NCBI GenBank assembly: GCA_949284665.1
Contig: CASDWR010000097.1
Location: forward strand, 1 to 7,513
DNA length: 7,513 bases
Direction: 5' to 3'
From: an uncultured Rikenellaceae bacterium
Lineage (GTDB): Bacteria; Bacteroidota; Bacteroidia; Bacteroidales; Rikenellaceae
The position numbers were made by a program, and so were the translations under genes. The notes below the pieces were generated by a model. The model was not told where the DNA came from. It was given only the letters and a program-made list of their open reading frames with translations, and searched no databases. Of the stretch, positions 1 to 6,843 are shown in pieces; position 1 is the stretch's first letter, and the number at the start of each line of letters is the position of its first letter.

Positions 1-880
1 GACGATACAATTTGTTGCAATTTACAACCATTGTCTTTTCGAATTGGAAAACGGTATTGACATACTTGTCCGCATTACTTTCGAACGTCGTTCGATTGAT
101 GATGCGGACACTCAGGAAAGCACTCGGTACGATCGTAATGATTGCGATTGTCCAAACATAGCGAGGCAAACGTTTGCTGGCTTTTTCATCGAGGACCACT
201 TTCTTTTCGAATTTCATGAAAACGACCATCAGATATGTAGCCAAAGCAATGAAAATCGAGTTGATAAAAAACAGATAGGCTGCACCGAGGAAATACCCGA
301 CATTGCCGGTTGCGATGCCGAAACCCGCCGTGCAGAGAGGGGGCATCAAAGCCGTAGCGATAGCCACGCCCGAAATCACCGTCGATGCCCTCTCCTTGCG
401 AGTCTGGGCCACAATTCCGGCCAACCCGCCAAAAAAGGCTATCAACACATCATAAGTTGTGGGGGTAGTCCGAGCCAATAACTCACTTTGAGCGTATGTA
501 ATGGGGGAAACAATGAAATATAAAGTCGAAGTAAGAATACTTACTATCACCATCAACAGGAAATTACGCAAAGACTGCTTCATCAGGTTGAAATCATTGA
601 TCCCGAGAGAAAGACCAATTCCCATGATCGGCCCCATCAATGGCGATACCAGCATGGCGCCGATGATTACTGCCGTGGAATTCACGTTCAGCCCCAATGA
701 AGCGATAAATGTGGCGAATATCAATACCCACAAATTCGTTCCCCGGAATTCTACACCTTTGGATATATTCTCGATTACGTCATCCTGGGCGGCGCCATCT
801 TCGTTCAAATCGAATCGCATGTGCAAATAAGCCCAAAAACGGGTCAACAATTTGGCGATACGGTTATTTCCAGAGTTCAT
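1..880 (-). CDS. DUF389 family integral membrane protein (C-terminus cut by the window edge)
   Basis: This reading frame starts at an ATG whose first base is 880 and stays open to the left edge, giving 293 residues with no stop. Two stretches are hallmarks of the DUF389 (TIGR00341-type) membrane family: GAMLVSPLMGPIMG at residues 74-87 and GVAIATALMPPLCTAGFG at 171-188. Hydrophobic segments lie near residues 50-66, 68-90, 106-127, 143-160, 167-190, 195-222 and 241-262, so it should sit in the inner membrane. The first 45 or so residues are polar and charged. Transport or another activity is not established for the family, and I assign none. The start is 15 bases after the rsmI stop, which suggests co-transcription. 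There is no good Shine-Dalgarno sequence, which is usual for Bacteroidota. The missing part should be a further C-terminal, partly soluble region. The family call is firm and the function unknown. Confidence 0.9.
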   Translation of the reverse strand, partial: MNSGNNRIAKLLTRFWAYLHMRFDLNEDGAAQDDVIENISKGVEFRGTNLWVLIFATFIASLGLNVNSTAVIIGAMLVSPLMGPIMGIGLSLGINDFNLMKQSLRNFLLMVIVSILTSTLYFIVSPITYAQSELLARTTPTTYDVLIAFFGGLAGIVAQTRKERASTVISGVAIATALMPPLCTAGFGIATGNVGYFLGAAYLFFINSIFIALATYLMVVFMKFEKKVVLDEKASKRLPRYVWTIAIITIVPSAFLSVRIINRTTFESNADKYVNTVFQFEKTMVVNCNKLYR

Positions 881-895
881 TTCAATTCTTTCGTT

Positions 896-1600
896 TTAAT
901 CATTTTCTTCTCTGTCCTCTTCCTGTTTACGCGGTTTGCCGGCAACCACGATCACGAACTCTCCTTTGGGTTCATAATCATGGAAATGAGCCACCAGTTT
1001 CACCAACGTACCACGTACCGTTTGTTCGAATTTTTTGGTCAATTCCCGTGAAACCGAGGCTTCGCGTTCGGGACCGAAAACTTCAACAAACTGTTCCAGA
1101 GTTTTAACCACGCGGAACGGAGACTCATAAAAGATCATTGTCCTCGACTCTTCAGCCAGACTCAGCAACCGTTTGTTACGACCTTTTTTCTGTGGGAGAA
1201 ACCCCTCGAAACAAAATTTGTCGCATGGGAATCCGCTTTGAACCAGAGCCGGGACAAAAGCCGTCGCACCAGGCAGAACCTCCACCGTTATCCCTTTCTC
1301 CACACAGGCTCTGACAAGGAGAAATCCCGGATCGGAAATTCCGGGAGTGCCGGCATCGGAAATCAATGCAATGGTTTCACCTGCTTCGATTCTCCCCACG
1401 ACACTGTTTACAGATCCGTGTTCGTTGAACTTGTGGTGAGGGATCATGCGTTTTTCGATTCCAAGATGACGAAGCAATACGGATGAGGTACGAGTATCTT
1501 CAGCAAGTATCACATCCGCCTCCTTTAACACTCGTACAGCCCGAAAAGTAATATCCTCCAAATTACCAATCGGCGTAGGCACAACATATAGTTTTGCCAT
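896..1600 (-). CDS. rsmI: 16S rRNA (cytidine-1402-2'-O)-methyltransferase RsmI
   Basis: RsmI uses S-adenosylmethionine to methylate the 2'-O of C1402 in 16S rRNA, in the P-site decoding region and alongside the N4-methylase RsmH. The 234-residue protein has the tetrapyrrole-methylase fold signatures in order: VVPTPIGNLEDIT (6-18), AEDTR (33-37), SDAGTPGISDPG (81-92), PGATA (110-114), FEGFLP (131-136), FYESP (157-161), SRELTKKFE (184-192) and GEFVIVV (213-219). It ends soon after the catalytic fold in a charged tail. It therefore lacks the extra C-terminal helix-turn-helix region of the longer (about 286-residue) enterobacterial protein, and short forms like this fit Bacteroidota. The ATG is supported by an AGGATGG stretch (positions 1609-1615 on the complement) 8 bases upstream. 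It is the middle gene of a leftward unit, 16 bases from the gene upstream and 15 from the DUF389 gene. All key motifs look intact. Confidence 0.96.
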   Translation of the reverse strand: MAKLYVVPTPIGNLEDITFRAVRVLKEADVILAEDTRTSSVLLRHLGIEKRMIPHHKFNEHGSVNSVVGRIEAGETIALISDAGTPGISDPGFLLVRACVEKGITVEVLPGATAFVPALVQSGFPCDKFCFEGFLPQKKGRNKRLLSLAEESRTMIFYESPFRVVKTLEQFVEVFGPEREASVSRELTKKFEQTVRGTLVKLVAHFHDYEPKGEFVIVVAGKPRKQEEDREEND

Positions 1601-1616
1601 AGTTTATTCCATCCTG

Positions 1617-2681
1617 CTACTTAAACTTACGCACCAATAATTCCGATAATAGTCTGGCACCGTCGCAATCCGGATTCCAATCGTAATGATCGTAAATGTA
1701 AAGCATGGCTTCTTCCAACGAAGCACAGGCATCCAAACGTTCGATAGCCGATGCATAGGCCTCTGAATCGTCGCCGAACAATTCGTGTTGCATCAAAAAT
1801 TTGTCATTGATTCCGATAGCCTTTTTCAAAGAAGAAACATTATTGGAACTGATACGTTCCGCAATATCCGTCACCGGAGATGCAATCGTTTCTCCCAATA
1901 CAATTCCACCGGCAGCAATCACCTCGCCGAGCACTTTCTTCGGTTTGACCTGATCCGGATCCGAGGACGATGCTGCGATCGGAGATTGCGGGACTTTCGG
2001 TTCATCAATAGTCGTGTCGGACGAACCATTCTGTTCTCGTTCAACCTCTTCATCTTCACCATACAACGATCGAATCACTCGTTTATCAATACGCTTTCGT
2101 TCTCCGACCCAACTGTTTTGCCCACTTGGTGTCATCTTTTCCGAATCCGTCCCAACCGACATCGGACACCCGTCTGTCCTACCTCCGACATCGGCAGCGG
2201 GATGAACCGAAGATTCGGCAATCGAAATATCCGATACCGTTTTCGAATCCATGTCACCCACTCCGTCCGGGGAAGAAGCGATCGGGGAATTCGTTCCCTT
2301 CGATTCGATTTCGGAATGCGGCTCTTCCGATTCTTGCGCTTCAGAACCCGTCTTGTCTGTCCGAACCAACTGTTCCACCTCGTTCTCCATTACGACACCA
2401 CTCTCTTCCTGTTGGCTCTCTCCCAGAAAGGTAAAGTCGATCGGCAATACCTCGGGTTCGGACTCCGGTTCCACTGATTCCATACTCTTTCCGTTGTCTT
2501 GAGAAACCGCATCCCCCGAAATTTCTCCTGCCGAACTTATCTCTTCGTACACTCTTCTCAATTTCTCGAGCACCAGATCTCGCTCCAAGGCATCCACCCG
2601 CGCTTTACCAACCCATCCGGCAATAAGAGAAGCTATTCGCTCCATATCTTTTGAAACAGTTTTCGGATCCATTTTCTCCAT
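1617..2681 (-). CDS. Unnamed Bacteroidota protein with acidic Ser-rich linker and conserved AIGINDKFL C-terminal module
   Basis: This 354-residue protein has no known function. Residues 1-50 are predicted to be helical and charged (ending near LEKLRRVYEEIS). Residues 50-195 and 210-245 are low-complexity, rich in Ser, Glu, Asp and Pro, and probably disordered. Short islands look conserved: KRVIRSLYGEDEE near 200-212, VLGEVIAAGGIVLGETIA near 250-267, and a C-terminal module from about 280 to the end with SLKKAIGINDKFL, HELFGDD, ERLDACASLEEAMLYIYDHY, DWNPDCDGARLL and a basic KFK end. From memory, this end occurs in hypothetical proteins across Bacteroidales, so I believe it is a real lineage-specific family. 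There is no signal peptide and no clear membrane span; the 252-265 stretch is only mildly hydrophobic. ATG at 2681 is preferred: the frame opens one codon earlier with TTG, and another ATG lies four codons in at 2669. It leads the rsmI unit directly behind a promoter. A link to the ribosome or envelope would be a guess. Confidence 0.85.
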   Translation of the reverse strand: MEKMDPKTVSKDMERIASLIAGWVGKARVDALERDLVLEKLRRVYEEISSAGEISGDAVSQDNGKSMESVEPESEPEVLPIDFTFLGESQQEESGVVMENEVEQLVRTDKTGSEAQESEEPHSEIESKGTNSPIASSPDGVGDMDSKTVSDISIAESSVHPAADVGGRTDGCPMSVGTDSEKMTPSGQNSWVGERKRIDKRVIRSLYGEDEEVEREQNGSSDTTIDEPKVPQSPIAASSSDPDQVKPKKVLGEVIAAGGIVLGETIASPVTDIAERISSNNVSSLKKAIGINDKFLMQHELFGDDSEAYASAIERLDACASLEEAMLYIYDHYDWNPDCDGARLLSELLVRKFK

Positions 2682-2700
2682 CAAATTACGCTTTAACCTT

Positions 2701-2732
2701 CAAAGATACATCGAATCTCTCTAAAATACAAA
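2701..2732 (-). promoter_or_regulatory. Bacteroides-type promoter of the leftward unnamed-gene/rsmI/DUF389 unit
   Basis: On the complement, TTTG (2732-2729) is followed after exactly 20 bases by TATCTTTG (2708-2701). This matches the Bacteroidota housekeeping consensus of TTTG, 19-21 bases, then TAnnTTTG. The start of transcription should fall near 2693-2697. That leaves a leader of only about 12-16 bases before the ATG at 2681, or about 24-28 bases before the ATG at 2669. Confidence 0.8.
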
Positions 2733-2920
2733 CCGCACCCCAAAATTAAAAACCAGACCATTCAGAATATTATCCCATACTGGCAACAAACAGATCGAGG
2801 TTCAACACGATTGGAGGTAAAAGCACAATTTTCATTTATCGCAGCATTTCGCCATATTATCATTTTTTGAAGAAGATAAAGCACGGCTCAGCACAGTCAA
2901 ACCTGAAAACTTCATTTTCA

Positions 2921-2952
2921 TTTGCCTCTGCGCTCGCCTTTTGCTATATTTG
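2921..2952 (+). promoter_or_regulatory. Bacteroides-type promoter of the ychF/SIMPL/gltX unit
   Basis: TTTG (2921-2924) and TATATTTG (2945-2952) are separated by 20 bases, a full match to the Bacteroidota sigma-factor consensus. Transcription should start near 2956-2960, which gives a 5' leader of about 42-46 bases to the ychF ATG at 3002. The leader end is A-rich (ACACAAAAAAGTCGAAAC) with no Shine-Dalgarno sequence, as is common in this phylum. The promoter lies inside an in-frame upstream extension of ychF, which argues that the extension is not translated. Confidence 0.87.
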
Positions 2953-3001
2953 CACTCGATTTCACTCAATTCACGAAAGAAACACACAAAAAAGTCGAAA
3001 C

Positions 3002-4102
3002 ATGGCTTTACAATGCGGAATAGTCGGATTGCCCAATGTAGGCAAATCAACACTTTTCAACTGTCTGTCGAATGCAAAAGCCCAGGCAGCCAATTTCCCG
3101 TTCTGTACCATCGAACCAAATGTCGGGGTTATCACCGTCCCCGATGACAGGTTGGTCAGATTGGCCGAATTAGACAGGCCCAAACGTGTCATCCCGACTA
3201 CGATCGAGATCGTAGACATTGCCGGACTTGTCAAGGGTGCATCGAAAGGGGAAGGTCTCGGCAACAAATTTCTTGCAAACATCCGCAATACGGATGCAAT
3301 CATTCATGTACTGCGTTGCTTCGAAGACGACAATGTCACTCACGTGGATGGCTCCATTGACCCTGTCAGAGACAAAGAGATTATCGACACCGAACTGATG
3401 CTCAAAGACCTTGAAACGGTTGAGAATCGAATCGGCAAAATCCAGAAACAGGCACAGACCGGTGGTGACAAAACGGCCAAAAGGCAATACGAAATCCTGC
3501 TTCGTTACAAAACCGCCCTCGAACAAGGGAAGGCTGCCCGAACGGTAGAAGTGGAAAAAGAAGAGAAAAAATTCATGAGCGATTTCGGACTATTGACCGA
3601 CAAACCTGTCCTGTACGTATGCAACGTGGATGAAGCCAGTGCAGTTTCGGGCAACAGGTATGTCGAAGCCGTACGTCAAGCCATTGCTGATGAAAAAGCC
3701 GAATTGCTGATCGTTGCGGCAGCTACCGAATCAGAAATTGCCGAATTGGAAAATTACGACGAACGTCAGATTTTCTTACAGGAAATCGGATTGGAAGAGT
3801 CCGGAGTAAGTCGTCTGATACGTGCGGCATACCGTTTGCTCAACCTGCGTACATATTTTACCACTGGCCCGGACGAAACGCGGGCATGGACTTTTACGGA
3901 AGGGACCAAAGCCCCCCAAGCTGCAGGAATCATACATACCGACTTCGAAAAGGGGTTCATTCGGGCAGAAGTGATAAAATACGACGACTATGTATCCCTC
4001 GGTTCGGAGAAGGCATGCCGCGAAACAGGGAAAATAGCGATCGAGGGAAAAGAATATGTCGTGCAGGATGGGGATATCATGCACTTTTTGTTCAACGTTT
4101 GA
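3002..4102 (+). CDS. ychF: YchF, ribosome-associated P-loop ATPase of the Obg-related family
   Basis: YchF belongs to the Obg/HAS-GTPase superfamily but prefers ATP. In other bacteria it binds ribosomes and affects translation and oxidative-stress responses. The 366-residue length matches the family. Visible motifs are the P-loop GLPNVGKS (9-16), the switch I region around NFPFCTIEPNVG (31-42), and G3 DIAGLVKGAS (72-81). In G3 the catalytic Gln position is hydrophobic, as in HAS-type enzymes. NVDE (208-211) stands in place of the GTP-specifying NKxD, which fits ATP use. A charged helical insert (about 130-195) is followed by a C-terminal TGS domain (about 283-366) ending in DGDIMHFLFNV. The frame is open further upstream to 2867, but those 45 residues do not resemble the family and contain the promoter, so the start is ATG at 3002. 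It is the first gene of a unit with the SIMPL gene (39-base gap) and gltX. Confidence 0.97.
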   Translation: MALQCGIVGLPNVGKSTLFNCLSNAKAQAANFPFCTIEPNVGVITVPDDRLVRLAELDRPKRVIPTTIEIVDIAGLVKGASKGEGLGNKFLANIRNTDAIIHVLRCFEDDNVTHVDGSIDPVRDKEIIDTELMLKDLETVENRIGKIQKQAQTGGDKTAKRQYEILLRYKTALEQGKAARTVEVEKEEKKFMSDFGLLTDKPVLYVCNVDEASAVSGNRYVEAVRQAIADEKAELLIVAAATESEIAELENYDERQIFLQEIGLEESGVSRLIRAAYRLLNLRTYFTTGPDETRAWTFTEGTKAPQAAGIIHTDFEKGFIRAEVIKYDDYVSLGSEKACRETGKIAIEGKEYVVQDGDIMHFLFNV

Positions 4103-4110
4103 TTTCGCAA

Positions 4111-4116
4111 AGGAGG
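4111..4116 (+). promoter_or_regulatory. Perfect Shine-Dalgarno AGGAGG in the ychF-SIMPL gap, badly spaced for the ATG
   Basis: AGGAGG lies 25 bases before the SIMPL-gene ATG at 4142, too far for normal use. It is 7 bases before an in-frame ATT at 4124, an ideal spacing. ATT starts are rare, so this may be chance, but it bears on the choice of start for the next gene. Confidence 0.4.
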
Positions 4117-4141
4117 GAAATCGATTTTCAATATACGGATT

Positions 4142-4867
4142 ATGAGCAAGAACAATGTATTCATTTTAAGTATTGCATTGGTAATATGCATGCTTATTGC
4201 TGCAGGCGCCTACCGCTATAAATACCGGGCGCAGGAGACAGTGTTGGTAACGGGGTTGGGCGAACAGGAGTTCACATCCGACCTGATTGTCTGGAGAGGG
4301 TGGATCATCGCGCAGGATACCTCTGCAGAAGCCGGATACAAAACGCTGGAAACGAGCAAACAGAAAGTATTGGAATACATCTCTTCCAAGGGGATCGAAC
4401 CGGAAAACGTCGTTTTTATGTTCGTGAATGTCAACAAGACATTCGAACCGATTTACAGCAACGGGAACTATATCGGGCAACGGTTTACGGGTTACGAATT
4501 GCGTCAGGAGTTCACGGTAGAAAGCACAGATGTTGAGACGGTAGAGAATATCTCGCGTGAGATTTCGTCGTTGATTGCTCAAGGCGTTCAAATGGAGGCA
4601 TGGCAACCGGATTACTACTATTCCAAGCTCGACGAGTTGAAACTGGAATTGATCGAAAAAGCGACGGCCGATGCACGGCAACGGGCACAGAAAATCGCAA
4701 AAGAGGCAGGCAGCAGGCTCAAAAAGTTGAAAAACGCCCGAATGGGAGTTTTCCAGATCACGGGAGCCAACACCAATGAAGAGTTCTCTGCAGGCGGAAA
4801 TTTCAACACCTCCAGCAAAAACAAAAAAGCCCGCATCACCATGCGGCTCGAATATAATCTCAAATAA
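4142..4867 (+). CDS. SIMPL (DUF541) domain protein, membrane-anchored or secreted
   Basis: This 241-residue protein has an N-terminal hydrophobic segment (about residues 6-23) after a short polar start. It is then predicted to be extracytoplasmic, either as a signal-anchor or as a cleaved secretory protein. The Cys at 16 follows LVI and is a poor lipobox, so a lipoprotein is unlikely. The body fits the SIMPL family (E. coli YggE and Brucella BP26 type). It opens with a strand [16 protein letters not shown] (32-47), then a helix rich in Lys and Glu (65-84), the GIEPENV turn (84-90), [11 protein letters not shown] (118-128), a long helix with [19 protein letters not shown] (178-196), and a closing strand [12 protein letters not shown]. 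Family members are linked to stress tolerance, but a reaction is not known. ATG at 4142 is used here; an ATT at 4124 with a better-spaced Shine-Dalgarno sequence would add six residues. It lies between ychF and gltX, with no terminator visible on either side. Confidence 0.87.
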   Translation: MSKNNVFILSIALVICMLIAAGAYRYKYRAQETVLVTGLGEQEFTSDLIVWRGWIIAQDTSAEAGYKTLETSKQKVLEYISSKGIEPENVVFMFVNVNKTFEPIYSNGNYIGQRFTGYELRQEFTVESTDVETVENISREISSLIAQGVQMEAWQPDYYYSKLDELKLELIEKATADARQRAQKIAKEAGSRLKKLKNARMGVFQITGANTNEEFSAGGNFNTSSKNKKARITMRLEYNLK

Positions 4868-4920
4868 AAATAAAACTCAACAGGCGATCGTATGACGACC
4901 GACCGAAAACAAAACGAAAC

Positions 4921-6462
4921 ATGTCGAAAGAGATAAGACGCGTAAGAGTCCGTTTCGCTCCGAGTCCGACAGGCCCGTTGCACATGGGAGGAGTCAGAAC
5001 GGCCCTTTACAATTACCTGTTTGCCCGTCATAACGGCGGTGATTTCATCATTCGAATCGAAGATACCGATTCAAACCGGTATGTGCCCGGCGCGGAAGCC
5101 TATATCTTCGAAGCACTCAAATGGTGCGGTATCCATGCGGACGAAGGTGTGGAGGAAGGTGGGCCGCATGCACCTTATCGCCAAAGTCAACGGAAGGAGA
5201 TATATTTGGAATATGCGCTCCGACTTGTCGAAAGCGGAAATGCCTATTATGCATTCGACTCGTCCGACGCACTGAATGCGCTGCGTCAGGAGAAAGAGTC
5301 GTGCGGAGAAACTTTTTCGTACAACTACTCCGTGCGCGAGCAACTCGATACGTCATTACGCTTACCGCCGGAAGAGGTAGCACGGAGAATCGAACGTGGA
5401 GACCAATGGGTGATTCGTTTCAAAATGCCCGAAAACGAAGAGGTTCACATGAACGATTTGATTCGTGGCGAAGTTACGGTCAACACATCCACACTGGACG
5501 ATAAAGTTCTGTACAAATCCGCGGACAGCCTGCCGACATACCATCTTGCCAATATCGTAGATGATCACCTGATGGAAATCTCGCATGTAATCCGTGGTGA
5601 AGAGTGGCTACCTTCCCTGCCGCTCCACTATCTGCTTTACCGTGCATTCGGTTGGAGCGATACCCAACCTCAATTCGCACACCTTCCGTTATTGCTCAAA
5701 CCGACCGGACACGGCAAACTCAGCAAGCGGGACGGCGACAAAATGGGGTTCCCCGTATTCCCGTTGCAATGGACGTCACCGGAGGGAGAAGTATCTCATG
5801 GTTATCGGGAAGAAGGCTATTTCCCTGAAGCATTCATTAACATGCTCGCCCTGTTGGGGTGGAATCCGGGTACGGAACAGGAAATATTCGACATGGATGA
5901 ATTGATCGGGTTGTTTTCACTCGAACGTGTAGGGAAATCCGGGGCCCGGTTCACTCCGGAAAAAACCAAATGGTTCAATGCTCAATACATGCACCGGCGG
6001 GACAATCGGGAACTTGGGAAGGCTTTTTTGCCCATACTCCGTGAACACGGGGTGGAGTGCTCTCTCGAAAAGGCTGCTCTAATTGCCGGATTTATCAAAA
6101 GCCGTGCAACCTTCGTCAGCGATTTCTGGGACCTTTCATCGTTTCTGTTTATCGCTCCGACAAGTTTCGAAGAAAAAACCGTAGTTAAATATTGGAAAGG
6201 TGAAAATCCCTCTCACATCGCGGCCTTGCGTGAGCTGCTTGCCGGGATCGACGATTTCACGAATACCAATACTGAAGCTATCTGTCATGAGTGGATCGTT
6301 GCCAACGGATTCTCAATGGGACAGATCATGAACTCATTCCGACTGGCAGTCGTTGGTGCCAGCAAAGGATTCGGTATGTATGAAGTTTGTGAAGTACTCG
6401 GTAAAGAAGAGACGCTTCGGAGGCTCGATTACGCCTTGGCAACCTTACCTCAAGGAATGTAA
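4921..6462 (+). CDS. gltX: Glutamyl-tRNA synthetase (class I)
   Basis: GluRS charges tRNA-Glu with glutamate using ATP in the cytosol. The 513-residue protein shows [13 protein letters not shown] (12-24), which holds the HIGH-type motif as HMGG, followed by [11 protein letters not shown] (26-36) and RIEDTD (45-50). [20 protein letters not shown] starts at 200, with [11 protein letters not shown] at 222-232 and the KMSKS-type loop GKLSKRDGD at 265-273. An alpha-helical anticodon-binding region fills about 345-513. At the usual zinc-binding site near 109-113 it reads YYAFD, without the Cys pair of the E. coli enzyme, so this is probably a zinc-free form. Between KLSKR and YFPEA there are 29 residues where I recall about 13 in generic bacterial GluRS, so an insertion of about 16 residues is present; I recall similar inserts in other Bacteroidota. 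The leader is A-rich with no Shine-Dalgarno sequence. The gene follows the SIMPL gene by 53 bases and closes the unit. Confidence 0.97.
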   Translation: MSKEIRRVRVRFAPSPTGPLHMGGVRTALYNYLFARHNGGDFIIRIEDTDSNRYVPGAEAYIFEALKWCGIHADEGVEEGGPHAPYRQSQRKEIYLEYALRLVESGNAYYAFDSSDALNALRQEKESCGETFSYNYSVREQLDTSLRLPPEEVARRIERGDQWVIRFKMPENEEVHMNDLIRGEVTVNTSTLDDKVLYKSADSLPTYHLANIVDDHLMEISHVIRGEEWLPSLPLHYLLYRAFGWSDTQPQFAHLPLLLKPTGHGKLSKRDGDKMGFPVFPLQWTSPEGEVSHGYREEGYFPEAFINMLALLGWNPGTEQEIFDMDELIGLFSLERVGKSGARFTPEKTKWFNAQYMHRRDNRELGKAFLPILREHGVECSLEKAALIAGFIKSRATFVSDFWDLSSFLFIAPTSFEEKTVVKYWKGENPSHIAALRELLAGIDDFTNTNTEAICHEWIVANGFSMGQIMNSFRLAVVGASKGFGMYEVCEVLGKEETLRRLDYALATLPQGM

Positions 6463-6484
6463 CCCCTATTTGCCGAAATCGGGG
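6463..6484 (+). other. Small hairpin directly after the gltX stop, no T-tract
   Basis: CCCC (6463-6466) pairs with GGGG (6481-6484). After one T/C mismatch, ATTT (6468-6471) pairs with AAAT (6476-6479) around a GCCG loop. No run of T follows, so it is not a standard intrinsic terminator. It may act as a 3' mRNA stabiliser, or it may be chance. Confidence 0.4.
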
Positions 6485-6585
6485 ATATGAAAATCCCGTA
6501 CACCCAGGCCATGATCTCCGATTCCGAAGATAGATGAACCTCTTTACGGTTTTCAGTTCGGACAACATTTTGATGGATCGGGCGC

Positions 6586-6631
6586 AAATGAAAATCCTCT
6601 CCGCAATACGACGGGAAGGGTTTTCATTTTT
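6586..6631 (+). terminator. Rho-independent terminator for the ychF/SIMPL/gltX unit
   Basis: The arms 6586-6598 and 6617-6629 pair almost fully (AAATGAAAATCCT with AGGGTTTTCATTT, one G-T wobble). After one mismatch, 6600-6603 pairs with 6612-6615, leaving an 8-base loop. A run of five T (6627-6631) follows at the base of the stem. It is about 125 bases past the gltX stop, so the transcript would carry a long 3' tail. Confidence 0.72.
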
Positions 6632-6726
6632 AAGCACGTATTCACTCTACTCTACCGCAACCTGTCACCGATCGTCACGAGCACTATCTTCATCGTATAA
6701 AATACGGAGAAACCAATTGTTATCAC

Positions 6727-6738
6727 AACCTTAAGGTT
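6727..6738. repeat. 12-base perfect palindrome AACCTTAAGGTT
   Basis: AACCTTAAGGTT reads identically on both strands. It lies between the two terminators, not near a promoter I can see. It could be a protein-binding site or chance; with no loop it is a poor RNA hairpin. Confidence 0.5.
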
Positions 6739-6750
6739 CATATTTCGGAC

Positions 6751-6786
6751 AAAAAAGCAATCCCTGTTGTATGCAGGGATCGCTTT
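6751..6786 (-). terminator. Rho-independent terminator for the leftward barrel-protein gene
   Basis: ATCCCTG (6760-6766) pairs with CAGGGAT (6774-6780) around a 7-base loop. After one A/C mismatch the stem continues with 6754-6758 against 6782-6786. Read leftward, the stem runs into a tract of T (complement of 6751-6756). It sits 58 bases beyond the stop of the leftward gene. On the + strand only three T follow, and these pair in the stem, so its action in the other direction should be weak. Confidence 0.78.
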
Positions 6787-6843
6787 ATCCAATCATCGTA
6801 CGGATTATGTCCCGATCAGCCCCACCACCGTCCGAATTTCAAC

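Larger units (their letters stand above)
2682..3001. other. Divergent intergenic region between the rsmI unit and the ychF unit
   Basis: These 320 bases hold the two back-to-back promoters annotated separately. The stretch between them (2733-2920) is AT-rich and has no gene I can support. It contains a second TAnnTTTG-like -10 (-7) element on the complement (TAATTTTG at 2748-2741), but the nearest TTTG lies 38 bases upstream of it, so it is probably not used. I see no RNA gene, strong hairpin or repeat. A regulator-binding site shared by the two promoters is possible, but nothing in the sequence points to one. Confidence 0.6.
6463..6843. other. Convergent intergenic region after gltX
   Basis: These 381 bases lie between the ends of two convergent genes. 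They hold a small hairpin next to the gltX stop, a rightward intrinsic terminator, a 12-base palindrome and a leftward intrinsic terminator, each listed separately. I see no Bacteroides-type promoter on either strand, no believable coding frame and no RNA gene. The short open frames here run across the terminator stems and have unprotein-like composition. Confidence 0.6.

Noticed and set aside
44..830. Rightward frames opposite the DUF389 gene (44-481 and 501-830)
   Set aside because: The leftward frame codes for clear DUF389 motifs over the whole stretch. The rightward frames are low-quality antisense shadows.
1785..2477. A 230-residue rightward frame opposite the unnamed gene
   Set aside because: Its Arg/Phe/Ser-rich sequence is the mirror of a Ser/Asp/Glu-rich coding strand. 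The leftward frame has recognisable conserved islands, a promoter and operon spacing.
2741..2790. A second leftward promoter using TAATTTTG (2748-2741)
   Set aside because: The nearest upstream TTTG is 38 bases away instead of about 20. The promoter at 2701-2732 is a far better match.
2733..2920. A small RNA or riboswitch in the divergent spacer
   Set aside because: I see only short, weak inverted repeats (for example TTATC with GATAA near 2858-2880) and no terminator or promoter for a separate transcript.
2867..3001. A 45-residue N-terminal extension of YchF in the same frame
   Set aside because: It does not resemble the family, the MALQCGIVGLPNVGKS start is canonical, and the extension contains the full promoter (2921-2952).
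6326..6637. A 103-residue leftward frame over the gltX end and terminator
   Set aside because: It overlaps the conserved gltX C-terminus, crosses a terminator stem, and has no promoter or family resemblance.
6534..6734. A 66-residue rightward frame after gltX
   Set aside because: It runs through the terminator hairpin at 6586-6631 and has unlikely composition. There is no promoter or ribosome-binding site.
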